This document shows, one piece after another, positions 45,639 to 54,986 of a stretch of 64,000 nt of DNA (position 1 is the stretch's first letter; each line of letters begins with the position of its first letter). Both the position numbers and the translations under genes were made by a program. The stretch covers positions 62,001 through 126,000 of the forward strand of contig CAWBXR010000012.1 of assembly GCA_963792815.1 (NCBI GenBank), written 5' to 3'. The notes under the pieces were generated by a model. It was not told the DNA's origin and searched no databases. It was given only the letters and a program-made list of their open reading frames with translations. Source of the DNA: JARRPM01 sp963792815 (GTDB lineage: Bacteria > Pseudomonadota > Gammaproteobacteria > Pseudomonadales > Halieaceae).

Positions 45639-47078
45639 CTATTTCCGCTTTTTCCTGTTGGCGATGTGAATCGCGTGGCCGTCTACCGCCAGGGCCGCCT
45701 CGTGCACCGCCTCCGACAGGGTGGGATGACCGAACACAATCAGAGCCAGGTCCTCGGCACTGGAGCCGAACTCCATGGCGATGACCACCTGCTGGACCAG
45801 GTCGGCGGCCGATGGACCGACGATATGGCAACCCAGAATGCGATCATTGTCCGCGTGCGCCAGCAGCTTGACCATGCCATCCGAGTCGTTGGCTGCCAGG
45901 GCCCGCCCACTGGCCACGAAGGGGAAAACGCCGACCTTGTAGGGGACGCCATCGGCCTTCAGCTCCTGCTCCGTCCTGCCAACCGCCGCGACCTCCGGAT
46001 GGGTGTAAATCACCGAGGGAATGCAGTCGTAATTCATCTGGGCCTTCTTGCCGGCGATTCGCTCGGCGACCATGATACCCTCCTCCGAGCCCTTGTGGGC
46101 CAACATCGGGCCCCGCACCACGTCCCCTACTGCAAAGATATGAGGCGCCTCGGTCTCACAGAAGTCGTTGACAAAAATATAGCCGCGCTCATCCAGGGTT
46201 ATCCCGCTGTCGCTGGCAAACAACTCCTGCGAGCGCGGTTTGCGACCCACCGCAACGATCAGGCGGTCAAAGGTTTCCACATGCTCCTCGCCGGCGGCGC
46301 TGTAGGTCACCTCTACCGCCCCGTCTTTGACCTCGGCGCCGGTCACCCGGGTACCCAGCCGGATATCGAGGCCCTGCTTCCTGAATATCTTGGCCGCCTC
46401 CTTGGCGACCTGCACATCCATCATGGGCAGGAACTCATCCAGCGCCTCCAGCATCACCACTTCCGAGCCGAGCCGGGACCACACGCTGCCCAGCTCCAGG
46501 CCGATAACGCCCGCGCCGATCACGCCCAGGCGCCGGGGCACCTCGGTCAACTCCAGCGCGCCGGTGGAGTCGATGATGTATTTGTTGTCGACTGGCGCAG
46601 GGGGAATGTTTACCGGCAGGGAGCCGGCGGCGATGATCACATTGCCGGCGCTGATCACCTGCACCTCGCCATTCTTGTCCGTTACCTCCACCCGCGCACC
46701 GGACAGCACTTTGCCGGTTCCGGAGATGGCGGTTACGCCATTGTGCTTGAACAGGCCGGCAATACCGCCGGTCAGCTGGTCAACGATTTTGTCCTTGCGC
46801 TCCAGCATCGCCGGTACGTCTATTGTCGGGTTCTTGACGGTGATGCCATGCACCGCCAGGTGATCCCTGGCCTCGGCAAACTTCTGGCTGCTGTCGAGCA
46901 GCGCCTTGGACGGAATACAGCCGACGTTGAGACAGGTTCCACCGAGACGCACACTGCCCTTGTCATCCAGCCACTGCTCAACGCAGGCTGTCGACAATCC
47001 CAGCTGGGCGGCCCTGATCGCGGCCACATAGCCGGCCGGGCCGGCACCTATCACAACAACATCGTATTTTTCAGACAT
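45639..47078 (-). CDS. lpdA: Dihydrolipoyl dehydrogenase (E3)
   Basis: A 479-residue flavoenzyme that reoxidises the lipoyl group of 2-oxoglutarate dehydrogenase. FAD site VVVIGAGPAGYVAAI, redox disulfide GGTCLNVGCIPSKALL, NAD region LGVIGAGVIGLELGSVW, and the C-terminal His-Glu dyad in CHIVGPSAADLVQQVVI and HPTLSEAVHEAAL. It follows sucB by 42 bp in the 2-oxoglutarate dehydrogenase group. Confidence 0.96.
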   Translation of the reverse strand: MSEKYDVVVIGAGPAGYVAAIRAAQLGLSTACVEQWLDDKGSVRLGGTCLNVGCIPSKALLDSSQKFAEARDHLAVHGITVKNPTIDVPAMLERKDKIVDQLTGGIAGLFKHNGVTAISGTGKVLSGARVEVTDKNGEVQVISAGNVIIAAGSLPVNIPPAPVDNKYIIDSTGALELTEVPRRLGVIGAGVIGLELGSVWSRLGSEVVMLEALDEFLPMMDVQVAKEAAKIFRKQGLDIRLGTRVTGAEVKDGAVEVTYSAAGEEHVETFDRLIVAVGRKPRSQELFASDSGITLDERGYIFVNDFCETEAPHIFAVGDVVRGPMLAHKGSEEGIMVAERIAGKKAQMNYDCIPSVIYTHPEVAAVGRTEQELKADGVPYKVGVFPFVASGRALAANDSDGMVKLLAHADNDRILGCHIVGPSAADLVQQVVIAMEFGSSAEDLALIVFGHPTLSEAVHEAALAVDGHAIHIANRKKRK

Positions 47079-47120
47079 GTATGTTTTCCAGTCTTGTCAG
47101 TTTGTGCACCTGTTGAGCGC

Positions 47121-48365
47121 TCACAGCTGCAGCAGAATGCGCGCCGGGTCTTCAATCAGGTCCTTGATGGCTACCAGGAACTGTACCGCGGTTTTGCCGT
47201 CGATCAGCCGGTGATCGTAAGACAGTGCGAGATTCATCATCGGCAGGATCACGACCTGGCCGTTCACCGCCATTGGCCGGTCCTGTATCTTGTGCATACC
47301 CAGGATGCCGGTCTGGGGAGGGTTCAGGATAGGCGTCGACTGGAGTGAGCCAAACACACCGCCATTGGTGACGGTAAAGGTCCCACCGGTCATGTCCTCA
47401 ATGGTCAGTTTGTTCTCCTTGGCACGAATCCCCAGGTCGCGGATGGCGGCCTCGACGTCCGCCAGGCTCATGAAATCCGCATCGCGCAACACCGGGACCA
47501 CCAGACCGTTTGGAGTAGAAACCGCAACGCCAATATCCTGGTAACCGTGGTAGACCACATCGCTGCCGTCGATGGAGGCGTTGACCGCGGGAAAACGCTT
47601 GAGCGCCTCGCAGGCCGCCTTGACAAAAAAGCCCATGAAACCCAGCCGGGTGCCGTTGTGGACTTTCTCGAACTGCTCCTTGTACTTGCTGCGCAACGCC
47701 ATTACCGGCGCCATGTTCACCTCGTTGAAGGTGGTCAACATGGCCGTCTGCTGGGTGGCCTCCAGCAGGCGCTCGGCTATCCTGGCGCGCATGCGGGTCA
47801 TCGGCACCCGCTTCTCCACCCGCTCACTGGACGGGCCGACGGGAGCCGCGGGAAGTGCCGAGGTCTCGGCGGGCGCGGCCGCGGGGGCCGGCGCCGGCGC
47901 GGCGTCCTTGTTCTTGAGATGTTCGAGCACGTCTTCCTTGGTAATGCGACCGCCTTTGCCGGTGCCGGTCAGGCGGGAAGGATCGAGCTTGTGCTCCTCC
48001 AGCAACTGGCGCACGGCGGGGCCCAGCAGCTCGGCGGCGCCGGCATCCGCTTTAGCCGGGGGCGCCTTGGCCGGAGCCTCCGCAGCCGGGGCGGCCTCGG
48101 CCCTGGCGGGGGCGCTATCGGCCGTTGCACCCTGCTCCAGTGTGGCCAGCACCTGTTCGCTCTCGATAGTATCGCCTTCCCGGGCGTGGATTTTCGTGAT
48201 CACACCATCTTCCGGCGCCAACACTTCCATTACGACCTTGTCGGTTTCGATTTCGACAATCAATTCATCGCGAGAGACCGCCTCCCCTTCCCCCTTGTGC
48301 CAGGTGGCAATTTCACCGTCTGCTACTGACTCGGGAAAAGCCGGCGCCTTTATTTCAATAGCCAT
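47121..48365 (-). CDS. sucB: 2-Oxoglutarate dehydrogenase E2 (dihydrolipoyl succinyltransferase)
   Basis: A 414-residue core enzyme. Domains in order: one lipoyl domain with the lipoyl Lys in EIETDKVVMEVLAPEDG; an Ala/Pro/Glu-rich linker (APARAEAAPAAEAPAKAPPA); the peripheral subunit-binding domain (GPAVRQLLEEHKLDPSRLTG); a second flexible linker; and the catalytic domain ending ALSYDHRLIDGKTAVQFL with the active His and Asp. It lies between sucA and lpdA, separated by 17 and 42 bp. Confidence 0.97.
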   Translation of the reverse strand: MAIEIKAPAFPESVADGEIATWHKGEGEAVSRDELIVEIETDKVVMEVLAPEDGVITKIHAREGDTIESEQVLATLEQGATADSAPARAEAAPAAEAPAKAPPAKADAGAAELLGPAVRQLLEEHKLDPSRLTGTGKGGRITKEDVLEHLKNKDAAPAPAPAAAPAETSALPAAPVGPSSERVEKRVPMTRMRARIAERLLEATQQTAMLTTFNEVNMAPVMALRSKYKEQFEKVHNGTRLGFMGFFVKAACEALKRFPAVNASIDGSDVVYHGYQDIGVAVSTPNGLVVPVLRDADFMSLADVEAAIRDLGIRAKENKLTIEDMTGGTFTVTNGGVFGSLQSTPILNPPQTGILGMHKIQDRPMAVNGQVVILPMMNLALSYDHRLIDGKTAVQFLVAIKDLIEDPARILLQL

Positions 48366-48382
48366 TACGCTTCCTTGTTGTG

Positions 48383-51241
48383 CTAATCATTGCCCGGCTT
48401 GTGGTCAGCCAGTGCTTCGTTGATGAACTGTTCCTGCTGTGCCACGTGCAGGGCCATGTAGCCGGCCGCGGGAGCCGCTGAGGAGTCGCGCCCCACGTAA
48501 CGCAGGTAGACGTCCGGGTTGTGCTGGTGAATGATCCTGCGCATATGGTGCTGGCTGGAATACCAGGCGCCCTGGTTCATAGGTTCTTCCTGGCACCAGA
48601 TGGCATCCTTCATGTTCGGGTAGGACTGCAGCACCTCGAGCAATTCCTCTTCGGGAAACGGGTACAGTTGCTCGAGGCGCAGGATAGCGACACTCTCGAT
48701 GTTGCGCTCTCGCCGGGCGGCGCGCAGGTCGTAGAACACCTTGCCACTGCACAGGATCACCCGCTCCACGGCAGCCCCGTCGATGTCGTCTGTCTCATCC
48801 AGCACGTTGAAGAAACGCCCCCGGGCCAACTCTTCGATGGTGGATGTCGCTTCCTTGTGCCGCAGCAGGCTCTTGGGCGTCATCACCACCAGGGGTTTGC
48901 GCAGGGGCCGGATCGCCTGGCGCCGCAGCATATGGAATACCTGGGCGGGCGTGGTCGGCACGCAAATCTGGATGTTGTGCTCTGCGCACAACTGCATGAA
49001 ACGCTCCAGCCTGGCCGATGAATGCTCCGGGCCCTGCCCTTCATAGCCGTGCGGCAGCAACATGGTGAGGCCGCTCAGGCGCTGCCACTTGTGCTCGCCG
49101 CTGGTAATGAACTGGTCGATTACCACCTGGGCGCCATTGGCGAAATCGCCGAACTGTGCCTCCCAGATCACCAGGCCCTGGGGCAGGGTCGTGGAGTAGC
49201 CATACTCGAATGCCAGCACCGCCTCCTCGGATAGCAGCGAGTCGTATATCCTGAACGTGGCCTGGTCGGGACCCAGGTGCTGCAGGGGGCGATAGGTTTT
49301 GCCGGTTTTCTGGTTGTGCAGGACCGCGTGGCGATGGGAGAAAGTACCACGGCCCACATCCTGGCCGGTGATGCGCACCGGGTAGCCCTGCTTCAACAGG
49401 GTGGCGTAGGCCAGGGTCTCGGCGAAACCCCAGTTCATGGGCATGGCGCCGGCCGCCATCTTGCGCCGGTCCTCGAGTATTTTGGCGACCTGTTTCTGCA
49501 GCGGGAAATTATCCGGCGGAACGTTGCTGTCGTGAGCGAGGCTCTGCAGCTCCTGAATATCCATGCCGGTTTCAGCCTGCAGGGTCCAGTCGTGCCCCAG
49601 GTAGGGGGACCAGTCGACGAACAGGGTCTTGTTCGGCTCGGTCACGAGACTGCTGACCATAGGCTCGCCCCGGTCAAGTGACTCGCGGTAGCGCTCCACC
49701 AGGAACTTGTCCTCTTCCTCGGTAAGAATACCGCTGGATACGAGCCTGGCGGCGTAGAGGTCGCGCGTGGTCTTGTGCTTGCGAATCTTGGCGTACATGA
49801 TCGGCTGGGTCACCGCGGGCTCGTCCGCCTCGTTGTGACCGCGCCGGCGATAACAGATAAGGTCAATGACCACATCTTTCTTGAACTCGGTGCGGAAATC
49901 CACGGCCATCTGGGTGACGAAGAGCACCGCTTCGGGGTCGTCCGCGTTGACGTGAAATATCGGCGCCTGCACCATTTTGGCAATGTCGGTACAGTACTCG
50001 GTGGAACGGGCGTCTTCCCGCCGGTTGGTGGTAAAACCGACCTGGTTGTTCAGTACTATGTGCAGGGTGCCCCCGGTCTTGTAGGCGCGGGTCTGGGACA
50101 TCTGGAAGGTCTCCATCACCACACCCTGTCCGGCAAAGGCGGCGTCACCGTGAATGACGATAGGCACCACGAGGCTGCCGATGTCGTCGTTGCGCCGCTC
50201 CTGGCGTGCCCGCACGGAACCCTCTACCACGGGGGATACGATCTCCAGGTGGGAGGGGTTGAAAGACAACGCCAGGTGAATCTCCCCACCCGGTGTCATC
50301 ACGTTGGAAGAGAAGCCCTGGTGATACTTGACATCGCCGGAGCTCGAGTACTGGACCCTGCCCTCGAACTCCGCGAACAGCTCGGAAGGGTTCTTGCCCA
50401 GTATATTTACCAGCACGTTGAGACGGCCCCGGTGGGCCATGCCGATCACGATCTCCTGGGCACTGTAGGCACCGCTGCGCTGGATCATCTCGTTCAGCAT
50501 GGGGATCAGGCTTTCACCACCTTCCAGCCCGAAGCGCTTGGTCCCCGGGTATTTGGTACCCAGGGATTTCTCCAGCCCCTCGGCCTGGATCAGGCTGCTC
50601 AGCAACTGCAGGCGAACTTCCCTGCCGTAATCCGGGGCAGAGCGCACCGATTCCATGCGCTGCATCACCCAGTGGCGCTGCTCGGTGTCCACGATGTGCA
50701 TGAACTCCGCGCCTACGGTATGGCAGTAGGTGCGCTCCAGGGCCTGCAGGATTTCACCCAGGGTGGCGTCCGACTTGCCGATGTGCATGCTGCCGGTCTG
50801 GAATACCGTATCGAAATCCGCCGCGGAAAGCTGGTGGAAAGACAGCTCCAGGTCCGCTACATGTTCTCTTTCAGCCAGACCCAGTGGGTCGAGCTGGGCT
50901 TTCTGGTGACCGCGCTGGCGATAGGCGGATATCAGCTGGACTACCCGGACCTGTTTGCGCTCGTATTCGGTAGCCTGGGAGTCATGCTGCACGGTCGCCG
51001 CGGTGCGCACCCGCATCTTGCTGATCTGGGCGAAGCGGTCGCGGATAACCGAGTGGGGGATGTCCTCGATCTGGACGATGGCGGATTCTACCCGGGGCAG
51101 CTTGTCAAAATACTCGCGCCACTGCTCCGGAACGCCGTTGGGGTTCTTCAGGTAGACCTCGTAGAGGTCTTCGACATAGGTCGCGTTGCCGCCCGCTATA
51201 TGCGAGGTGCGCCACAGCTGTTCCATCGAGCTTTCTTGCAT
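48383..51241 (-). CDS. sucA: 2-Oxoglutarate dehydrogenase E1
   Basis: A 952-residue thiamine-diphosphate enzyme that decarboxylates 2-oxoglutarate. It has VIGMAHRGRLNVLVNILGKN, the ThDP region DPEAVLFVTQMAVDFRTEF with CYRRRGHNEADEPAVTQP, and VIWEAQFGDFANGAQVVIDQ. The start at 51241 aligns with the known family N-terminus (MQESSMEQLWRTSHIAGG) and has GGAAGG 6 nt upstream; the ORF is open to 51265 but those 8 codons are extra. A 190-bp gap after sdhB may hold a second promoter; nothing there is strong. Confidence 0.96.
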   Translation of the reverse strand: MQESSMEQLWRTSHIAGGNATYVEDLYEVYLKNPNGVPEQWREYFDKLPRVESAIVQIEDIPHSVIRDRFAQISKMRVRTAATVQHDSQATEYERKQVRVVQLISAYRQRGHQKAQLDPLGLAEREHVADLELSFHQLSAADFDTVFQTGSMHIGKSDATLGEILQALERTYCHTVGAEFMHIVDTEQRHWVMQRMESVRSAPDYGREVRLQLLSSLIQAEGLEKSLGTKYPGTKRFGLEGGESLIPMLNEMIQRSGAYSAQEIVIGMAHRGRLNVLVNILGKNPSELFAEFEGRVQYSSSGDVKYHQGFSSNVMTPGGEIHLALSFNPSHLEIVSPVVEGSVRARQERRNDDIGSLVVPIVIHGDAAFAGQGVVMETFQMSQTRAYKTGGTLHIVLNNQVGFTTNRREDARSTEYCTDIAKMVQAPIFHVNADDPEAVLFVTQMAVDFRTEFKKDVVIDLICYRRRGHNEADEPAVTQPIMYAKIRKHKTTRDLYAARLVSSGILTEEEDKFLVERYRESLDRGEPMVSSLVTEPNKTLFVDWSPYLGHDWTLQAETGMDIQELQSLAHDSNVPPDNFPLQKQVAKILEDRRKMAAGAMPMNWGFAETLAYATLLKQGYPVRITGQDVGRGTFSHRHAVLHNQKTGKTYRPLQHLGPDQATFRIYDSLLSEEAVLAFEYGYSTTLPQGLVIWEAQFGDFANGAQVVIDQFITSGEHKWQRLSGLTMLLPHGYEGQGPEHSSARLERFMQLCAEHNIQICVPTTPAQVFHMLRRQAIRPLRKPLVVMTPKSLLRHKEATSTIEELARGRFFNVLDETDDIDGAAVERVILCSGKVFYDLRAARRERNIESVAILRLEQLYPFPEEELLEVLQSYPNMKDAIWCQEEPMNQGAWYSSQHHMRRIIHQHNPDVYLRYVGRDSSAAPAAGYMALHVAQQEQFINEALADHKPGND

Positions 51242-51431
51242 CTGGACCCTTCCAGCGGGTTGCATCAGCGCCCCTAAAGCGCATCAGATAAAGCAGTGTA
51301 GCAGCACTGGGGCGGGTGGCGCGCCGGGACTCTCTCGGCCCGGACCGACCCCGTCCTGCAGCGCCGCTAAGGGGATTTATCTGAACGCAATAAAGGCAAT
51401 ATTTTCAGTCAGTTATAGATTAAAGTTAAAG

Positions 51432-52136
51432 TCAGGTGGCACGACTCAACAACATATTGCGAATATGCCCGATAGCCCGGGTGGGATTGAGCCCCTTGGG
51501 ACAGACGTTCACACAGTTCTGGATACCGTGGCAGCGGAACACGCTGAAGGGGTCGTCCAGCCGCGACAGTCGCTCTTCGGTAGCAGTATCCCGGGTATCC
51601 GCGAGGAAGCGATAGGCCTGCAGCAGCCCCGCCGGGCCGATAAAGCGCTCCGGGTTCCACCAGAACGAGGGGCAGGAGGTGGAGCAGCAGGCGCACAGGA
51701 TACACTCGTAAAGACCGTCCAGCTTGGCCCGGTCCTCCGGGGATTGCAAACGCTCGATTGCCGGCGCCGGCGTGTCGTTCTGCAGGTAGGGCTGCACTTT
51801 TTCATACTGGGCGTAGAACATGCTCATATCCACCACCAGGTCCCGGATCACGGGCAGTCCGGGCAGGGGCCGCAGCACCAGCTTGTTACCTCGCACGGCC
51901 TCGGACAGGGGCGTGATGCAGGCCAGGCCGTTCTTGCCGTTCATATTGACGCCGTCGGAGCCGCAGACACCCTCGCGACAGGAGCGGCGATAGGTCACCG
52001 TGGTGTCCTGGGACTTGATCAGCTCCAGCACGTCCAGCACCATCAGGTCCTTGCCCCCGGTGTCGACCTGCACATCCTGCATGTAGGGCTCGGCATCGGT
52101 TTCCGGGTTATAGCGATAGATACTTACTTGCAACAT
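51432..52136 (-). CDS. sdhB: Succinate dehydrogenase iron-sulfur subunit
   Basis: A 234-residue subunit with three clusters: 2Fe-2S ligands in CREGVCGSDGVNMNG and LACITPL; 4Fe-4S and 3Fe-4S ligands in CILCACCSTSCPSFWW and RCHGIQNCVNVCPKGLNP. It passes electrons from the flavin of SdhA to quinone. It lies 12 bp after sdhA; length and motifs are normal. Confidence 0.97.
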   Translation of the reverse strand: MLQVSIYRYNPETDAEPYMQDVQVDTGGKDLMVLDVLELIKSQDTTVTYRRSCREGVCGSDGVNMNGKNGLACITPLSEAVRGNKLVLRPLPGLPVIRDLVVDMSMFYAQYEKVQPYLQNDTPAPAIERLQSPEDRAKLDGLYECILCACCSTSCPSFWWNPERFIGPAGLLQAYRFLADTRDTATEERLSRLDDPFSVFRCHGIQNCVNVCPKGLNPTRAIGHIRNMLLSRAT

Positions 52137-52148
52137 GGTGACTGCCTC

Positions 52149-53921
52149 TTAATACGTACGCGCTTTCGGCTGGAAGGTATCGACCGTTTTGGGTTCAAAG
52201 TTTACGGCACGCTTGCCCACCCGTTTGTCGGTGGGGAAGAACACCGAATGGCACAGCCAGTTCTCGTCGTCGCGGGAATCGAAATCCTCCCGGGCGTGGG
52301 CGCCACGGCTCTCCTTGCGCCCTTCCGCGGTGATAGCCGTTGCCTCGGCCACCTCCAGCAGGTTTTGCAGCTCCAACGCCTCAATCCTGGCCGTATTGTA
52401 AGCCATGCTCTTGTCATCGAGCCGGGCGCCCTCGATGCGCCCGCGCAGGTCGGCAAGCTTGGTGATACCCTGCTGCATAAACTCCCCGTTGCGAAACACG
52501 CCGAAGTAGTTCTGCATGGTGTTCTGCAATTCCTTGCGCAGGGGGGCAACGCTCTCGCCGCCGCTCGACTTGTTCAACCTGTCGAGACGGGACATGGCCT
52601 GCTCGATATCGCTTTCCGAGGCATCGCGCAACTCGATTCCCTCGCGCAGGGCCTTCTCGATATAGATGCCCGAGGCACGACCGAATACCACCAGGTCGAG
52701 CAGCGAGTTGCCCCCCAGGCGGTTGGCGCCATGCACCGATACGCAGGCTACCTCACCGCAGGCATACAGGCCCGGGATCACCACGTCATTGCCGCTGGCG
52801 TCCACTGTCAGGGCCTGGCCGTGGACGTTGGTCGGAATGCCGCCCATCATATAGTGGCAGGTGGGCACAACGGGGATCGGTTCCTTGACCGGGTCGACAT
52901 GGGCAAAGGTGCGCGACAGCTCGCAGATCCCGGGCAGGCGACTTTCGAGTACCTCTTCGCCCAGGTGATCCAGCTTGAGCAGCACGTGATCGCCCTCGGG
53001 CCCACAGCCACGACCCTCGATAATCTCCAGCACCATTGAGCGCGCTACCACGTCGCGGCCGGCCAGGTCCTTGGCGTTGGGCGCATAGCGCTCCATGAAA
53101 CGCTCACCGTCCTTGTTGATCAGGTAGCCACCCTCCCCCCGGCAACCCTCGGTCACCAGGGTGCCCGCGCCGGCGATACCGGTGGGGTGGAACTGCCACA
53201 TCTCGATATCCTGGACCGGGAACCCGGCCCGCAGGGCCATGCCGATACCATCGCCGGTGTTAATGTGGGCGTTGGTGGTGGACGCATAGATCCGCCCCGC
53301 CCCGCCGGTGGCGAAAACGGTGGCCTTGGACTTTATGTAGACGGTTTCACCGGTTTCTATACAGATGGCCATCACACCCACCACCGCGCCGTCCTGGTTC
53401 TTGACCAGGTCGGTGGCAAACCACTCGTTGAAGAACACCGTGTTGTTTTTCATGTTGCCCTGGTACAGGGTGTGCAGCAGGGCGTGACCGGTGCGATCCG
53501 CCGCGGCGCAGGTGCGGGCGGCCTGGCCGCCCTCGCCGTAATTCTTCGACTGCCCGCCGAAGGGGCGCTGGTAGATACGGCCCTCCTCGGTACGGGAAAA
53601 CGGCAGGCCCATGTGCTCCAGCTCGAACACCGCTTCGGGCCCGACACTGCACATGTACTCGATGGCGTCCTGGTCGCCGATATAATCGGAGCCCTTGACC
53701 GTGTCATACATATGCCAGCGCCAGTCATCATCGGGGTCGGCGCTGGCGATCGCGCAGGTGATCCCGCCCTGGGCGGACACCGTGTGGGACCGGGTGGGGA
53801 ACACCTTGGAGATTACCGCGGTTTTGTAGCCCGACTGGGCCAACTGCAGGGCCGCGCGCATGCCAGCGCCGCCGCCGCCGACGATTACACCATCAAACGA
53901 AATAGTACGAAGAGCAGCCAT
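52149..53921 (-). CDS. sdhA: Succinate dehydrogenase flavoprotein subunit
   Basis: A 590-residue subunit that oxidises succinate. The FAD site is GGGGAGMRAALQLAQSG, the covalent-FAD His is in RSHTVSAQGGITCA, and the active-site Arg/His blocks are in PTCHYMMGGIPTNVHGQ and HGANRLGGNSLLDLVV. It lies 3 bp after sdhD and before sdhB in sdhCDAB. Confidence 0.98.
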   Translation of the reverse strand: MAALRTISFDGVIVGGGGAGMRAALQLAQSGYKTAVISKVFPTRSHTVSAQGGITCAIASADPDDDWRWHMYDTVKGSDYIGDQDAIEYMCSVGPEAVFELEHMGLPFSRTEEGRIYQRPFGGQSKNYGEGGQAARTCAAADRTGHALLHTLYQGNMKNNTVFFNEWFATDLVKNQDGAVVGVMAICIETGETVYIKSKATVFATGGAGRIYASTTNAHINTGDGIGMALRAGFPVQDIEMWQFHPTGIAGAGTLVTEGCRGEGGYLINKDGERFMERYAPNAKDLAGRDVVARSMVLEIIEGRGCGPEGDHVLLKLDHLGEEVLESRLPGICELSRTFAHVDPVKEPIPVVPTCHYMMGGIPTNVHGQALTVDASGNDVVIPGLYACGEVACVSVHGANRLGGNSLLDLVVFGRASGIYIEKALREGIELRDASESDIEQAMSRLDRLNKSSGGESVAPLRKELQNTMQNYFGVFRNGEFMQQGITKLADLRGRIEGARLDDKSMAYNTARIEALELQNLLEVAEATAITAEGRKESRGAHAREDFDSRDDENWLCHSVFFPTDKRVGKRAVNFEPKTVDTFQPKARTY

Positions 53922-53924
53922 AAC

Positions 53925-54287
53925 TCAGTAACCCCACAAGATCTGGATGCCCCAGACGACATACGTGAACATAATGATGGCGCACACAACCTGCACCAGC
54001 AGGCGCAGCACATTGCCGGTTGTACCCATCAGGCGCTCGGTGAGATAGTCGGTGACGACAGCCCACAAACCGACCCAGGCATGAATAGCCAGCGACAACA
54101 GGGCAAGCAGGCTGAACACCCGCATCCAGGTCTGGGAATAGAGCTCTTTCCAGCTGGCGTAGTCGACCCCGCCCAGCAGGACACAGCCCACAAGGATGAA
54201 GTAGGCCAGCAGGATGACAGCGGTGACGCGCTGCATCAGCCAGTCATAGAGGCCGGAACGGCCCATACTCGTTACTGCAGTTACCAT
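53925..54287 (-). CDS. sdhD: Succinate dehydrogenase membrane anchor subunit SdhD
   Basis: A 120-residue membrane subunit with three helices (VILLAYFILVGCVLLGG, VFSLLALLSLAIHAWVGLW and LLVQVVCAIIMFTYVVWGI). With sdhC it holds haem b and the quinone site; the His in LAIHAWVG and the region DWLMQRVTA fit. It overlaps the sdhC stop by 7 bp. Confidence 0.9.
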   Translation of the reverse strand: MVTAVTSMGRSGLYDWLMQRVTAVILLAYFILVGCVLLGGVDYASWKELYSQTWMRVFSLLALLSLAIHAWVGLWAVVTDYLTERLMGTTGNVLRLLVQVVCAIIMFTYVVWGIQILWGY

Positions 54288-54655
54288 ATCCAGACCCCCG
54301 CAAGCAGTATCAGCACGATAGACACAGCCAGGACGATCTGCGCGCCTCGCGTGCCTCCCTCCATGGTCTCTCCGACCCCGAGGTCCATAATCAGGTGTTT
54401 TACGCCGGCGACAGAATGGTAGATCAGGCCGGCGACTACGGCCCAGATGACCAGTTTCGCCAGGGGACTGGCGAGGCAGTCCTGTAATTCAGCGAAACTC
54501 TCAGGGCTGGCGAGACTGGCATCCAGGGTCCAGATGAGGACCGCCATGCCGGCAAACAGGAATACGCCGGAGGCGCGGTGTGCGATGGACGTCCATGCGG
54601 TGATGGGCAGCCGCATGGTACCGATGTCCAGGTTAACGGGACGCTTGTCTTTCAC
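54281..54655 (-). CDS. sdhC: Succinate dehydrogenase cytochrome b556 subunit
   Basis: A 124-residue membrane subunit with the family pattern RPVNLDIGTMRLPITAWTSI, AHRASGVFLFAG (SIxHRxxG) and haem-ligand His in LIYHSVAGVKHLIMDLG. First gene of the sdhCDAB-sucAB-lpdA run, with a good sigma70 promoter about 110 bp upstream. Confidence 0.93.
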   Translation of the reverse strand: MKDKRPVNLDIGTMRLPITAWTSIAHRASGVFLFAGMAVLIWTLDASLASPESFAELQDCLASPLAKLVIWAVVAGLIYHSVAGVKHLIMDLGVGETMEGGTRGAQIVLAVSIVLILLAGVWIW

Positions 54656-54761
54656 TTTAGGGCACCATAATTTTGACGCCCGGGTGGGCGATTAATGGGT
54701 TAGAGCCGGAAGCACTTCAACTGCCCGGACGCCAAGCCTCCGGCCAATCAAAACGCGCCAA

Positions 54762-54790
54762 ATTATAAGGACTTACCCTCGTAATTACAA
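54762..54790 (-). promoter_or_regulatory. Sigma70 promoter of the sdh operon
   Basis: On the minus strand, -35 TTGTAA (54785-54790), 17-nt spacer, -10 TATAAT (54762-54767, perfect). The start would leave a leader of about 100 nt before sdhC. Confidence 0.7.
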
Positions 54791-54923
54791 ACTTGTTGCG
54801 AAAAAGGCATGCCGCGGCGGTGCTTTCCTGCCACCGCCTCATTCTAGTGCAAGTTCCCGCACGGCGGATTGCCGACTTTAGTCGCAAGCTGGCGCTGGAT
54901 GGCCGCAAATAGACCCGGATCAA

Positions 54924-54951
54924 TTGACAAAAACGCGGGAAACTCTATAGT
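54924..54951 (+). promoter_or_regulatory. Sigma70 promoter of gltA
   Basis: -35 TTGACA (54924-54929, perfect), 16-nt spacer, -10 TATAGT (54946-54951). The gltA ATG lies about 30 bp after the expected start, with AGGA 6 nt before it. Confidence 0.8.
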
Positions 54952-54986
54952 GGATCGCCCATCTTTTTGACATCCCAGGATCTCCA

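Larger units (their letters stand above)
54656..54986. other. Divergent promoter region between sdhC and gltA
   Basis: A 331-bp gene-free stretch. It contains the two facing sigma70 promoters listed separately. Between them lies a GC-rich segment with short inverted pairs (for example GGCGGT / ACCGCC around 54815-54835). It is the natural place for joint control of citrate synthase and succinate dehydrogenase, but no recognisable ArcA, Crp or Fur box was found by eye. Confidence 0.7.

Noticed and set aside
45612..47348. A 578-residue plus-strand ORF opposite lpdA and sucB (and similar long ones at 49775-51277, 51186-53039, 40390-42021)
   Set aside because: These are antisense shadows of strongly conserved genes, caused by high GC at third codon positions.
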